Source: Phycisphaerales bacterium UBA7800
GTDB taxonomy: Bacteria > Planctomycetota > Phycisphaerae > Phycisphaerales > Phycisphaeraceae
Assembly (NCBI GenBank): GCA_002480565.1
Contig: DLCK01000053.1
Location: 1 to 55,404 of the forward strand
Direction: 5' to 3'
DNA length: 55,404 bases
The notes beneath the pieces are model-generated. The model had not been told where the DNA came from. It saw only the letters and a program-made list of their open reading frames with translations, and ran no database searches. Position 1 is the first letter of the stretch; the number at the start of each line of letters is the position of its first letter. Made by a program: the position numbers and the translations under genes. Below, one piece after another: positions 1 to 9,074 of the stretch.

Positions 1-83
1 TCAGCCGGTAGTGGTTCAGTTAATCATCCTGCCGTATTCAAGTAGACGCCTTTGCATTATCCAGCAAAGCAAAAGAGGTACGT

Positions 84-3000
84 ATGTTCACATTTTCTCG
101 GATACTCAGGATATTGATCCTGACACTGATTTTACTTCCTGGCATCGTGCTGGCGCAGTCATCATTCAAACCGTTGACCTATGGCATTGATTCACAGTTC
201 CAACAGACACTCGCAGGCTATGGCCGTATCCAGGTTTGGCAGATTAATACCAGTCTCTCTGGCAGCAGGGCATGGTTGGTTGACTGTGAAAATGACGCCA
301 ATGCTCAATTGCTTCAAGCCAAATTTCTCTCCGATGCGCAGAACCATCCCAACGGTGGGCAGACTTTCAAACAACAGCAAACACAGTGTTTCATGACCGC
401 ATCTGGACATGGCATCGGCGCGGTTCGTGTTAAGAATATGGTTTGTCTATTTACGCTTGATGATCCCAGGAAACTATCCAATTTTGCCCGGACTTTAGCC
501 AGCGATGCCAAGTGCAATCAGGCGGACTTGCAATGGGCAAGTGATACCAAGGTGCCGATGTATCTGGATCGATTTGATCAACATGGTTTTCGTTTTTACT
601 ACCGACCCTTTGAATTGCCCAGTAAAGATGTGGCAGAAACATATGATCCCATTACCGAGTTTGACTATGCCAAAGAGCATGGCGATCTGGGGTTTGTATT
701 CTGGAACAGCCTGAATCCCATCACCACGGGTGAAGGCTTTATGAATCATGGTTGGTGGTCCTGGGGATTGGAAGCAGCAGCCAAACGCAACCTGCCCGTG
801 CAGGTCAATACCGGCATGTCCTACCATGCACCCAACTGGCTTTCGAATCTACACCCCCAAGCGGTGACAGATAAAATGCCCCAGTTCGTCGGCGGTATGC
901 ATCGCATCGCAGACCCGCATCTGGGGGGGCAAGGTGTTGTCCTCATGGGTGACAATGTCATCCGCAGAAGTGCCTTGGCATTGATTCAAAAGGATGTCAC
1001 ACACTTTTCCAAACTGGATAATATCACCAGCTATCTTGAACCCTACGGCGAAGTACATCACGGCCAACAAGACCTCTTTCTGGACTTTGGCCCGCAGGTG
1101 GATAAAGCTTATAGCCAATGGCTCATGGAGCGATACCACAATCTCAATGTGCTGAACCTGCGTTGGTATGGTCAGCAAACACTCAAGCAATGGACGGATG
1201 TGAAATTCCCGGAGGTCGCGTATTTCTTTGGATACAACGAACAATCGCATGACCTGCAAGGTACATGGAAGCTGCAATTTTCGGACAGCGAAAACCCATG
1301 TCCTGACGAATGGTACAAGCCCGATTTTGATGACAGCAAGTGGGGCACCCTCACCGCACCCGGCGATGATCACACCATGTTCCTGCCCAAGAAGCCTGCG
1401 GTCTATCGTCGACATTTCGACCTGCCAAAAAATTACAAGCAGTCCGGCAAACGCGTCTGGTTATACCTTTGGGATTTAACTGACAAACAACGTTTAACCA
1501 TCACCATTGACCTCAACGGCAAACGCATCAGCAAAACGCAATCCATGCACACCTTCCCACATTGGGTCGCTGTGGATGTCACCGATCAAATCAAGGACAC
1601 GAATAACTTTGTCGCATTGGGTTTGCCTCGCGGATTTATGGCATACCGCATGTACCTGTCGCATGAAGCGCCTCAAACCTACCCGCAGTTGGGCAAACAT
1701 CGCAATGCTCAGTGGGTCGACTTCATGGACTTTGTCACCGCGCGTCGCGCTGCCAATATCAAAATGGGCTTGCAGATGATTCGCCAGGTCGATACCAAAC
1801 GCCCCATTACCATGATGGCGCCTGACTATGTTGCTGACACCCTTAAGGACTATGCATCCCAATACAACGGCAACTTCCACAACACCGGATACATGGGTGG
1901 ATTCTGGGCAGATTATCTGCCTATGCTCATGCGTGGTGTGGATCGTCCCATGACCGTTGAACCGGGCGGCCCTGCCAAAGATGGACCCGGCATGGAAAAA
2001 CAACTTGGCTTATGGTTCAGTGAAGGCGTCAATGCCATCGACTATTTCATTCACATTGGATCGGTCATTTGGCATGACGATATCCGTGAAAAATTCGAAC
2101 ACTACCTGCCAATGATTCATACCCTTGGCACGTACCATCAACCCAAAGCACAGATCGCCCAACTCATCAGTTCACGCGTCAATCGTCTCACCGGTTTCCC
2201 CTGGCAGCAGAACTCAGATTTGAATCTGCCCAGTGGTTATTGGCGTTGGAATTTGAGTAGTAGTCTAAGTAATGATTATCGCATTGATGCGGTCTGTGAA
2301 TCGGACTTTGGAAGTGATGTTACTTCGGCATACAAGTTGGTGGTGGATACCAACACGACGATCCTATCCGAACAGGATGTTGCGGGTATCGAACAATGGG
2401 TCCGCAAGGGGGGTATCTTTGTGACCTTTGTGCAGACGGGTCGCCATACACCTGAACATGAAAACGCCTGGCCGATCAGCCGACTTTCGGGATACGAAGT
2501 GCTTAGCTGCGATGCCACCAGTCAAGTCATCGCAGGTAAAATTCAGCGTGCAGTTAAACTCTCACCCAATGCAGGTGACTACAAAATGCCTCGCGCATTA
2601 CTCTCTGCAAAAGGTGCAGGGCTGCGACTTAAACCCACCAGTACGGATTGCCAGGACCTGTTGCTTTGGGAAGACGGCAGCGTGGCCATGGGACTTCGCA
2701 AACTTGGCGATGGTTACGTGGTTCACATCGGAGCCAACTTCAGTAAAGACCGACTCTGGTTTGGGAATCCCACAGCTTCCGTTGAGATTGTTCGTTCCGC
2801 CATTGAATACTTTGACATGTCCAAGCTCCCCGGCAGCGCGCCTGGTGTTCGCTTTAGACACTTTGTCAGCAATAACGGCTTGTACGATCACTGGGTTTTG
2901 TGGAATGAATCCAATGGCAAGGCTATGACCAAACTGGATATCTACGACCATAATCCAGGTCAGGCATTGGAAGTGTTAACCGGGAATTACCTGCCACTAT

Positions 3001-3926
3001 CTGACAAGAAGCATGGCAGTCGATTGGCCAACCTGATACTCGAACCCAATGAACTGCGGATGTATCGTACCGCTCGACAGTCACAAGCCGACGCGCCCGC
3101 GCAATGGTTGGGACTCCAACGCGCGTGGTGGAAAGCTTCTCATGGTGATACAGGTAAGCCCTTCGACGCTCCTACTTATCCCAATACACTTCATCTGACC
3201 GATGGTTGGCAGCCGACTAATCAAGGCAATGTCTGGCCCAGCAAATTGCAGGTCTTCGACAACGAAACATCGCAAGCCAAGGAGAATGTTCAAACGTATA
3301 CCCGTACGTTTACCGTTCCCAAAGATTGGACCAACGGACGCGTTCTATTCTGGATGCACAGTTGGATCGGTCATACCTTCATCCATCGTGCTCGCGTGGA
3401 ACTGGATGGCAAGCAGCTCCAAGACTGGCATCCAAACGGTATGGACGGTTGGGATATGACCGACAAACTCAAACCCGGCAGCACTCATACATTGTCAGTC
3501 CAACTCAAGAGTGACAAACCACTCATCGGCATGCGAGGCGAGACATGGTTGCATTACCTGCCCAAGCCGGATGCAACCATCGACCTTGCTGGCGAATGGG
3601 AGTTCTCCAACGATGTAATCAACTTTGATCGCAAGCTCAAACTCCCTGGACACTGGTCAGGATTGATGGCACGTCGCACGGTGGATATTCCTGCCAACCT
3701 CAAGGACAAGCAAACCTTTATTCGCATCGACAACAACAGTCGCGTGGTCGGCGCTATTGTCAATGGTCATTGGCTGCGTTCACATCATCACGCTATCGGC
3801 CATGAGTTTGATATCAACATCACCAAGCTGGTTCATTATGGCCAGACCAATCAAATCACACTGGTCCACTACAACGATGTTGGTCACTGTGAAGTCAAAA
3901 AAGTCGAACTTTATTTTCAGAACTAA
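84..3926 (+). CDS. Secreted GH42/clan GH-A-like glycoside hydrolase (large, multidomain)
   Basis: A 1280-residue exported enzyme; residues 1-25 form a signal peptide (hydrophobic core, then VLAQS). After an N-terminal domain of about 150 residues comes a clan GH-A-like barrel. The segment LEPYGEV, with candidate acid/base Glu323, is followed by a GH42-type helix (YSQWLMERYHNLNVLNLRW). A jelly-roll sugar-binding insert (about 390-560, GTWKLQF...KPDFDDSKW) comes next, then candidate nucleophile Glu626 in TVEPGG. A GH42 trimerisation-like domain (about 755-850, IEQWVRKGGIFVTF) and further beta-sandwich domains reach the C-terminus. Catalytic assignments are inferred from family patterns. It is paralogous to the gene at 4813 and first in a three-gene unit; the ATG has AGAGG upstream. 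Substrate is unknown; a beta-galactosidase-like activity is the nearest guess. Confidence 0.8.
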   Translation: MFTFSRILRILILTLILLPGIVLAQSSFKPLTYGIDSQFQQTLAGYGRIQVWQINTSLSGSRAWLVDCENDANAQLLQAKFLSDAQNHPNGGQTFKQQQTQCFMTASGHGIGAVRVKNMVCLFTLDDPRKLSNFARTLASDAKCNQADLQWASDTKVPMYLDRFDQHGFRFYYRPFELPSKDVAETYDPITEFDYAKEHGDLGFVFWNSLNPITTGEGFMNHGWWSWGLEAAAKRNLPVQVNTGMSYHAPNWLSNLHPQAVTDKMPQFVGGMHRIADPHLGGQGVVLMGDNVIRRSALALIQKDVTHFSKLDNITSYLEPYGEVHHGQQDLFLDFGPQVDKAYSQWLMERYHNLNVLNLRWYGQQTLKQWTDVKFPEVAYFFGYNEQSHDLQGTWKLQFSDSENPCPDEWYKPDFDDSKWGTLTAPGDDHTMFLPKKPAVYRRHFDLPKNYKQSGKRVWLYLWDLTDKQRLTITIDLNGKRISKTQSMHTFPHWVAVDVTDQIKDTNNFVALGLPRGFMAYRMYLSHEAPQTYPQLGKHRNAQWVDFMDFVTARRAANIKMGLQMIRQVDTKRPITMMAPDYVADTLKDYASQYNGNFHNTGYMGGFWADYLPMLMRGVDRPMTVEPGGPAKDGPGMEKQLGLWFSEGVNAIDYFIHIGSVIWHDDIREKFEHYLPMIHTLGTYHQPKAQIAQLISSRVNRLTGFPWQQNSDLNLPSGYWRWNLSSSLSNDYRIDAVCESDFGSDVTSAYKLVVDTNTTILSEQDVAGIEQWVRKGGIFVTFVQTGRHTPEHENAWPISRLSGYEVLSCDATSQVIAGKIQRAVKLSPNAGDYKMPRALLSAKGAGLRLKPTSTDCQDLLLWEDGSVAMGLRKLGDGYVVHIGANFSKDRLWFGNPTASVEIVRSAIEYFDMSKLPGSAPGVRFRHFVSNNGLYDHWVLWNESNGKAMTKLDIYDHNPGQALEVLTGNYLPLSDKKHGSRLANLILEPNELRMYRTARQSQADAPAQWLGLQRAWWKASHGDTGKPFDAPTYPNTLHLTDGWQPTNQGNVWPSKLQVFDNETSQAKENVQTYTRTFTVPKDWTNGRVLFWMHSWIGHTFIHRARVELDGKQLQDWHPNGMDGWDMTDKLKPGSTHTLSVQLKSDKPLIGMRGETWLHYLPKPDATIDLAGEWEFSNDVINFDRKLKLPGHWSGLMARRTVDIPANLKDKQTFIRIDNNSRVVGAIVNGHWLRSHHHAIGHEFDINITKLVHYGQTNQITLVHYNDVGHCEVKKVELYFQN

Positions 3927-3946
3927 GCGTTACAAGGAGTTTTAAC

Positions 3947-4786
3947 GTGAAGCGTTGTGTATTGAATATTTGTATCTGTTTTACAGCAGTCCTGATGATC
4001 ACGCAGGTCAAAGCAGATGTCGTCTTGCAGGCGGACTTTGATTCGGCAGACAAGATCGTAACCACCGGCGGCAAGGGATCGTTGGTCACCTACAGCACCA
4101 ACAAGGCCACAGTTGAAACCGCACCATCATTGGCTGCAACAGCAGGGGGCTTTCTGCGTGTCGATGCTCGTGCCGATTCCAAACCCGGCTTGGCAGGGGG
4201 CGTTACAATCAAACCGGATTCGGCGGACTCCTCTTTGGCAGCTATGAGTCAAATCGTTGAGGGTAAGGTGGTTCTCAATGGCGCGATCGAATTTTTCTTT
4301 CGTTCCAGTGAAGACCCCACCGGTGGGATGAGCGTCATGCGCGTCATTGATGTTGCAGGTTCTGCTGATGGGTTACGCATTGTCATCCTGTCGCATAACG
4401 GCAAGCCACGTATCGAACTCATTGGCCCAGCCAACACCAATTCATTTCAGCCAACCCGCGGTAAAGCAGGTCGCGTCATCGCTCCTGAAATCGGCTTGGT
4501 TATGGAGTCTCAAACCGTCTATCACCTTGCGATTGGTTTTGCGACCGATGATAAGGGGTTGGTCACCATGACCATGTATGCCGCCGAAGGTCCCGTTGCG
4601 ATCGACAGTAAGAATGCACTCTCCACGGTGACGTTTACGCTCGACCATGCTGCCGTCAAATCCGGATTTTCTGACAAGCCGTTTTTCTTCGGTAAAAGTG
4701 GTCAAGCCGGTACACCCACGCTTCAGGACTTCGACTGTCTGCGTCTGTACAACAAACTTCCTCAAACCTTTGAAGCACTCAAGTAA
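3947..4786 (+). CDS. Small secreted protein, LamG/concanavalin-like
   Basis: A 279-residue protein with a signal peptide (residues 1-23, cleavage near VKA|DV). It starts at GTG, supported by AAGGAG seven bases upstream. The mature part is beta-rich, opening with VLQADFDSADK, as in LamG/concanavalin-like sandwich domains that bind or coat glycans, and contains alternating strands such as GAIEFFFRSSED and YHLAIGFATDD. No catalytic motif is recognisable. It sits 20 bases after one giant hydrolase gene and 26 bases before its paralogue, so it is almost certainly cotranscribed and probably acts on the same extracellular polysaccharide. The LamG assignment is by fold-level resemblance only. Confidence 0.72.
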   Translation: MKRCVLNICICFTAVLMITQVKADVVLQADFDSADKIVTTGGKGSLVTYSTNKATVETAPSLAATAGGFLRVDARADSKPGLAGGVTIKPDSADSSLAAMSQIVEGKVVLNGAIEFFFRSSEDPTGGMSVMRVIDVAGSADGLRIVILSHNGKPRIELIGPANTNSFQPTRGKAGRVIAPEIGLVMESQTVYHLAIGFATDDKGLVTMTMYAAEGPVAIDSKNALSTVTFTLDHAAVKSGFSDKPFFFGKSGQAGTPTLQDFDCLRLYNKLPQTFEALK

Positions 4787-4812
4787 TCGACAATCGATAC
4801 AGGATTCATCAC

Positions 4813-7800
4813 ATGAAATACGCAGCCATCATGCTGGCAATACTTGTCAGTACCTCATCGCTCAACGCTCAAACCCAATGGCAAGTTTCCGACACGCGGC
4901 AGGTGCCCGGGCAGTTGGAACTTCGAGCCTTTGGCCAAGTCAATTCAACCATTGGGCGATACTCTGCCAAGGGACAGTCGCCCGTGACCGAGGCGCAGTT
5001 CCAAACGCAGAATCCAGACAAAGCCAAGTTGTTGCTGGGTAAGTTGCTTTCGGATATCCAGCTGTCTCCTGATGTCAGCATGGCAATGCAAAAAGTCGCC
5101 AACATGGACATGCTCGTTGTGACCGCAAAGCCAAGTCTGTTTTATGTCGCAGCCACGCAAGGTCGCACCGGCATGGTCTGGGCAAGTACATCACTTGATA
5201 GCTTGTCAGACTTTATCAAGCCCCAAGTCGAACAATGGAAATTCCTCACGGACGTTCCGAAGTATCCAACTTTTCTGGATCGTTTTGACCGCTACGGTTG
5301 GGGCATCTACGGTCTTGGTGGACTTAATAACCATCACTCTTGGATGAAAGTCACCGGCGATGAACCGGGCTTTAAAGACCCAATCGAAGACCTGGAATTC
5401 CTGGCTGAAAACAAAATTCGTTTTGAACCCTGGCTTGACCCTGCAACCTTGGATAACTCCGATGGCATCGTTAAAAATACCGAAGCGCCCTGGATGATTC
5501 AGGAAGCGACCAAACGCGGTTTGCCGGTTGGTGCCCGTGTCTATGGCACGATTGGTGGCAGCGGGGCCAATTGGTCTGATCGTCGTTTCCCAGAGTATGC
5601 CGACCAGCCTGCGCCGTTTTTGATGAGCGGTTGGCATGGTCCACTGATTTACTGGAAAGCTCGCAAGCATATGTCCTGGCATGCTCCGGCGATTCATGGC
5701 TACGGTACGCTTAAGACCATGGAACTCATCAAGCCCTGGGCCAATCATCCCAACGTCACAAACTTGATGTCACCTTACGGTGAGTTGACGCATGACCGTT
5801 GGTACAACATGCACTCGGACTATTCCAAGTGGGCGATTGATTCGTGGCATCGGTACCTTAAGCAAAAGGGATACGATCTGCCGAAGCTTTCGAAAATGTA
5901 TCGCAAGGATAACATGCCCTTTACCCATTGGGATCAGGTTCCCGTGCCGGAGTACGCGACCTTTGCCGGACTTAACGGGCGAGTCCTTTCGTTGGCCGGA
6001 GACTGGTATGCCCGAGCTGAAGAAAAACTCGATGACGGTTTGAATGCCAAGTGGTGGCAGACTGATATTGATGACAACTGGCGCAGCATGCACATGCCCG
6101 GCGGTGATTCAATCTTCGAAATCTTCCCAGATAAAAACAAGGGATCAGCCTGGTTCCGTCGCAGCTTCGATTGGCCAACACTAACACAACATGCAAATCA
6201 GAAACTGTATCTCTACTACTTTCCCATCACGCATACACAGTATCACAATGGCGACAATCCACGCTTCCACAGCATTTATCTCAATGGGCAAAAGGCTGGT
6301 CAAGTCGGAATCTGGGGCGCGATTGAAGTCTCCAAATTCCTCAAGTCCGGCTCCAATACCATCGCGCTGCACAACATCGGTGGTGTCTGGAACGGGCGTG
6401 TCTTTATCTCCACCGAAGCTCCAGCGGTCTATCCCTATCTGGGCAAGGAGATGAACCAACTCTGGATGGATTGGAAAGACTGGCTCATCGACGATAAGTA
6501 CAAAGTCTGGGCCTCAAATCTGGGAGGGATGCGTCAGGTTACAGCAGAAAAACCCATCAAGTTCATGGCACCCATCGGCTTTGGTACCGACAAGTGGTTG
6601 GAACTCTCCACGACCTACGGCGGTTGGCCACACTTTACCGGCGAAGGTATCTGGTTCTTCCCATGGTACAAGCGATACGGTTTCCTCTATGGCTTGCCGG
6701 CATCCAGTGAAACCGCTGGTCCTGCTAAAAATGTCAAGGATCTGTACAACTCCTATCGCCGCATTTTCATGGCTGGACTCAACGGCCACGACGCTGTGTT
6801 CCTTGCACAGACCTATACCCGTAACAAAGATCAACGCCAATGGTGGATCGATCACATGCCGATCCTCCATCAACTCGGACGCTACGACATAGACGGCCCG
6901 CAGGTTCTGATTTATCGCAGTACACGTTCCATGGAATACGGCCCCATGGCGCCACATCCAGCCGTCGGAGACTCGGCAAGAGAAATCCAAAACGGATGGG
7001 ACTGGGACCTTGGTCGTGGCACCATGCAGACCATTGGACACTCCTATCTATATCTCGATGACAAGTCATTGGCGGATGGCAAAATGTACGGCTATCCCTT
7101 GATGCTTGATGCATGTAATGAAGTCATGGACTCCAAAGCCATCGACAACATCATGCAATGGGTCGAGTCAGGCGGAACCTATGTCACCTTGCCTTTCACA
7201 GGCCGAAGTCTGCTTGAGCAGCCTGACGCATGGGCGATTGCCAAACGTGCAGGTGTGACTGTCCAGCGTACACGCAAGCTTGATACCGGTGATGTGGTTT
7301 TCACAAAGGACCAAAAAACCTTCCCCGGCTTCCAGGGCAAGCGCTTTAGAGACAACGGCAAGTCATTGGACTGGGTAGGCAACAACCACAACCCATACTC
7401 CATTGAGTTTGCCCCCGGTCAAAACGGCCAGATTATCGCCAGCTATGACAACGGCAAGGCAGCCATCGTCCGCGTCCAAGTCGGACGTGGGCAAATCATC
7501 CTCATGGGTTCAGCCTTTTGGCGAGATACCCAGGATCGTAACGGTATCTGGTGGCCCAAGGATTTGGAAGTCAACTTCATCAAGTCCCTGCTCGATGGCA
7601 TGAACTTCGAAAAACCACTGTGCAGCAGCAGTGATCCGTTGGTCTGGGCGCAGCCTTACCGTACCAATAATGGTCTGGATCGTGTGTCCATGTTGATCAG
7701 TTGGCATGAAGATAAAGATGTGACGGTGGATGTCACCTTGCCAATCCAATCCAAGCCTCAGCAACTGGTGAGTATTTCACTCCACGGTGCCAAGCCGTTG

Positions 7801-8820
7801 GATTACACCGTCAAGGATGGCGCGATTCATGCCAAGGTGCAAGTGCCTGCCAAGGAAGTCGTCCTGCTGATGATGCGTGATGCTCAGCCGGATAACGCGT
7901 TGGCACACTGGTGGAATTACCAAACCAAAATGTGGAAACCGGCATTGGTCTCCGACGAGGACTTTGGTGTCTACGCTCAGGGCAAGTGGGAAGACCCGAC
8001 AATGGACCTGATCAAGGATTGGCAATTCACACAGCAGCAACCCGGTGAAAGCTGGCTTCAAACAACCAGCAAAGGTGGCAGTTGGAAACAGGCCGACATG
8101 GGTATCCTCAACTTCTCCGGCGCTGAAGATGGTAAAGCACTCTGGGCACGCAAGCAGTTCGACATGCCCAAGGGTTGGTCCAATCGGGGAGGAACAATTA
8201 CGTTAGTCAGTGGCGCATGGGCCGGTCCGCATTACCACAATAAAGCCAGCCTCTATCTCAATGGGCAGATGCTCCACGGTCCGACGGATAACAGTTACAA
8301 CAGCTTTGATGTCACCCAACTGCTGCGACCGAATGGTCCCAATCTCCTTGCCATGAAGTTTGAAGACGGTGAAAAATACATCGGCATCAGTGGACAGGTT
8401 TACCTGTATCAACGTGCTCCAGCTACCAGCACCGTCTCCCTTGCAGGCAACTGGCAGTACACCGACCCCAAGGGTGATCAGGCAACAATGCCTATACCTA
8501 CTCCAACTGGTAAACGCATCAAAGGCTCACAACCCACGATGAAGATCGACATCCCAAAGAGTTGGCAGGGCAAGTATCGCGTGAGACTTTACATGCACGG
8601 CAAGAATACCAGTGTCCAAGGCGCCTACGTCAACGACCGACTCGTTCGTCGGCATCATCATCGCTTTGGTGAAATTGTCGACATCGACATCACCGATGAA
8701 TTAAAGTTCGGCCAAGTCAATATCGTGGAACTCGCCTGCGCCGGTGCCGAGCGATCAGGCACGCGCTACAAGCCCCACGATTGGCAGATTTATGAACTGC
8801 GCCTGGACCTCTTTGAATAG
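4813..8820 (+). CDS. Secreted GH42/clan GH-A-like glycoside hydrolase, paralogue of the gene at 84
   Basis: A 1335-residue exported enzyme with signal peptide 1-20 (LVSTSSLNAQ). The order of elements matches the first gene: N-terminal domain; MSPYGEL with candidate acid/base Glu324; helix KWAIDSWHRYLKQKGYDL; jelly-roll insert (about 395-550, SLAGDWYARAEEKLDDGLN); candidate nucleophile Glu633 in SSETAGP; GH42-like domain (about 765-830, IMQWVESGGTYVTL); and C-terminal beta-sandwich domains (SLAGNWQYT). The two candidate Glu residues are 303 and 309 residues apart in the two paralogues, which supports common descent. AGGA precedes the ATG by eight bases. It is the last gene of the operon, followed by a strong hairpin. 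Substrate is not determinable from sequence alone. Confidence 0.8.
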   Translation: MKYAAIMLAILVSTSSLNAQTQWQVSDTRQVPGQLELRAFGQVNSTIGRYSAKGQSPVTEAQFQTQNPDKAKLLLGKLLSDIQLSPDVSMAMQKVANMDMLVVTAKPSLFYVAATQGRTGMVWASTSLDSLSDFIKPQVEQWKFLTDVPKYPTFLDRFDRYGWGIYGLGGLNNHHSWMKVTGDEPGFKDPIEDLEFLAENKIRFEPWLDPATLDNSDGIVKNTEAPWMIQEATKRGLPVGARVYGTIGGSGANWSDRRFPEYADQPAPFLMSGWHGPLIYWKARKHMSWHAPAIHGYGTLKTMELIKPWANHPNVTNLMSPYGELTHDRWYNMHSDYSKWAIDSWHRYLKQKGYDLPKLSKMYRKDNMPFTHWDQVPVPEYATFAGLNGRVLSLAGDWYARAEEKLDDGLNAKWWQTDIDDNWRSMHMPGGDSIFEIFPDKNKGSAWFRRSFDWPTLTQHANQKLYLYYFPITHTQYHNGDNPRFHSIYLNGQKAGQVGIWGAIEVSKFLKSGSNTIALHNIGGVWNGRVFISTEAPAVYPYLGKEMNQLWMDWKDWLIDDKYKVWASNLGGMRQVTAEKPIKFMAPIGFGTDKWLELSTTYGGWPHFTGEGIWFFPWYKRYGFLYGLPASSETAGPAKNVKDLYNSYRRIFMAGLNGHDAVFLAQTYTRNKDQRQWWIDHMPILHQLGRYDIDGPQVLIYRSTRSMEYGPMAPHPAVGDSAREIQNGWDWDLGRGTMQTIGHSYLYLDDKSLADGKMYGYPLMLDACNEVMDSKAIDNIMQWVESGGTYVTLPFTGRSLLEQPDAWAIAKRAGVTVQRTRKLDTGDVVFTKDQKTFPGFQGKRFRDNGKSLDWVGNNHNPYSIEFAPGQNGQIIASYDNGKAAIVRVQVGRGQIILMGSAFWRDTQDRNGIWWPKDLEVNFIKSLLDGMNFEKPLCSSSDPLVWAQPYRTNNGLDRVSMLISWHEDKDVTVDVTLPIQSKPQQLVSISLHGAKPLDYTVKDGAIHAKVQVPAKEVVLLMMRDAQPDNALAHWWNYQTKMWKPALVSDEDFGVYAQGKWEDPTMDLIKDWQFTQQQPGESWLQTTSKGGSWKQADMGILNFSGAEDGKALWARKQFDMPKGWSNRGGTITLVSGAWAGPHYHNKASLYLNGQMLHGPTDNSYNSFDVTQLLRPNGPNLLAMKFEDGEKYIGISGQVYLYQRAPATSTVSLAGNWQYTDPKGDQATMPIPTPTGKRIKGSQPTMKIDIPKSWQGKYRVRLYMHGKNTSVQGAYVNDRLVRRHHHRFGEIVDIDITDELKFGQVNIVELACAGAERSGTRYKPHDWQIYELRLDLFE

Positions 8821-8851
8821 CACATTTTCAGACAAGTGAAATGATTCAATC

Positions 8852-8883
8852 CAAGGGCATCGGAAGTGATTTCGATGCCCTTG
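8852..8883 (+). terminator. Intrinsic terminator-like hairpin after the GH42-like operon
   Basis: CAAGGGCATCG (8852-8862) pairs perfectly with CGATGCCCTTG (8873-8883) around a 10-base loop, 31 bases after the stop codon. A T-rich tract (TTGATTGTTGGTTTT) follows. The tail is not a pure T run, so termination is likely but not certain. Confidence 0.75.
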
Positions 8884-9007
8884 TTGATTGTTGGTTTTAT
8901 TTAAGTGTTTTGTTTTAAGGGGTATGTGCAAATTTAATCGCTTGTGTCTTGATGATGTTTGTAACGCATTGATGATTTGAATCTCACTCATATGAAACTT
9001 TGCGTCA

Positions 9008-9036
9008 TTGTCAGATGAACATTGTTTATGTAAAGT
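9008..9036 (+). promoter_or_regulatory. Candidate promoter of the giant surface protein gene
   Basis: TTGTCA (9008-9013) and TAAAGT (9031-9036) are separated by 17 bases and end 38 bases before the proposed ATG. Both hexamers are two or fewer changes from the sigma-70 consensus. No palindrome is associated, so the gene may be constitutive. Confidence 0.4.
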
Positions 9037-9074
9037 AGGCTAACTCTTTTTTGCTTAAATTTTCGGGGGCTCCA

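Noticed and set aside
9051..9074. TTG start adding eight residues to the giant surface protein
   Set aside because: The ATG at 9075 has a G-rich ribosome site and places the basic leader and LEPR motif at the usual distance.
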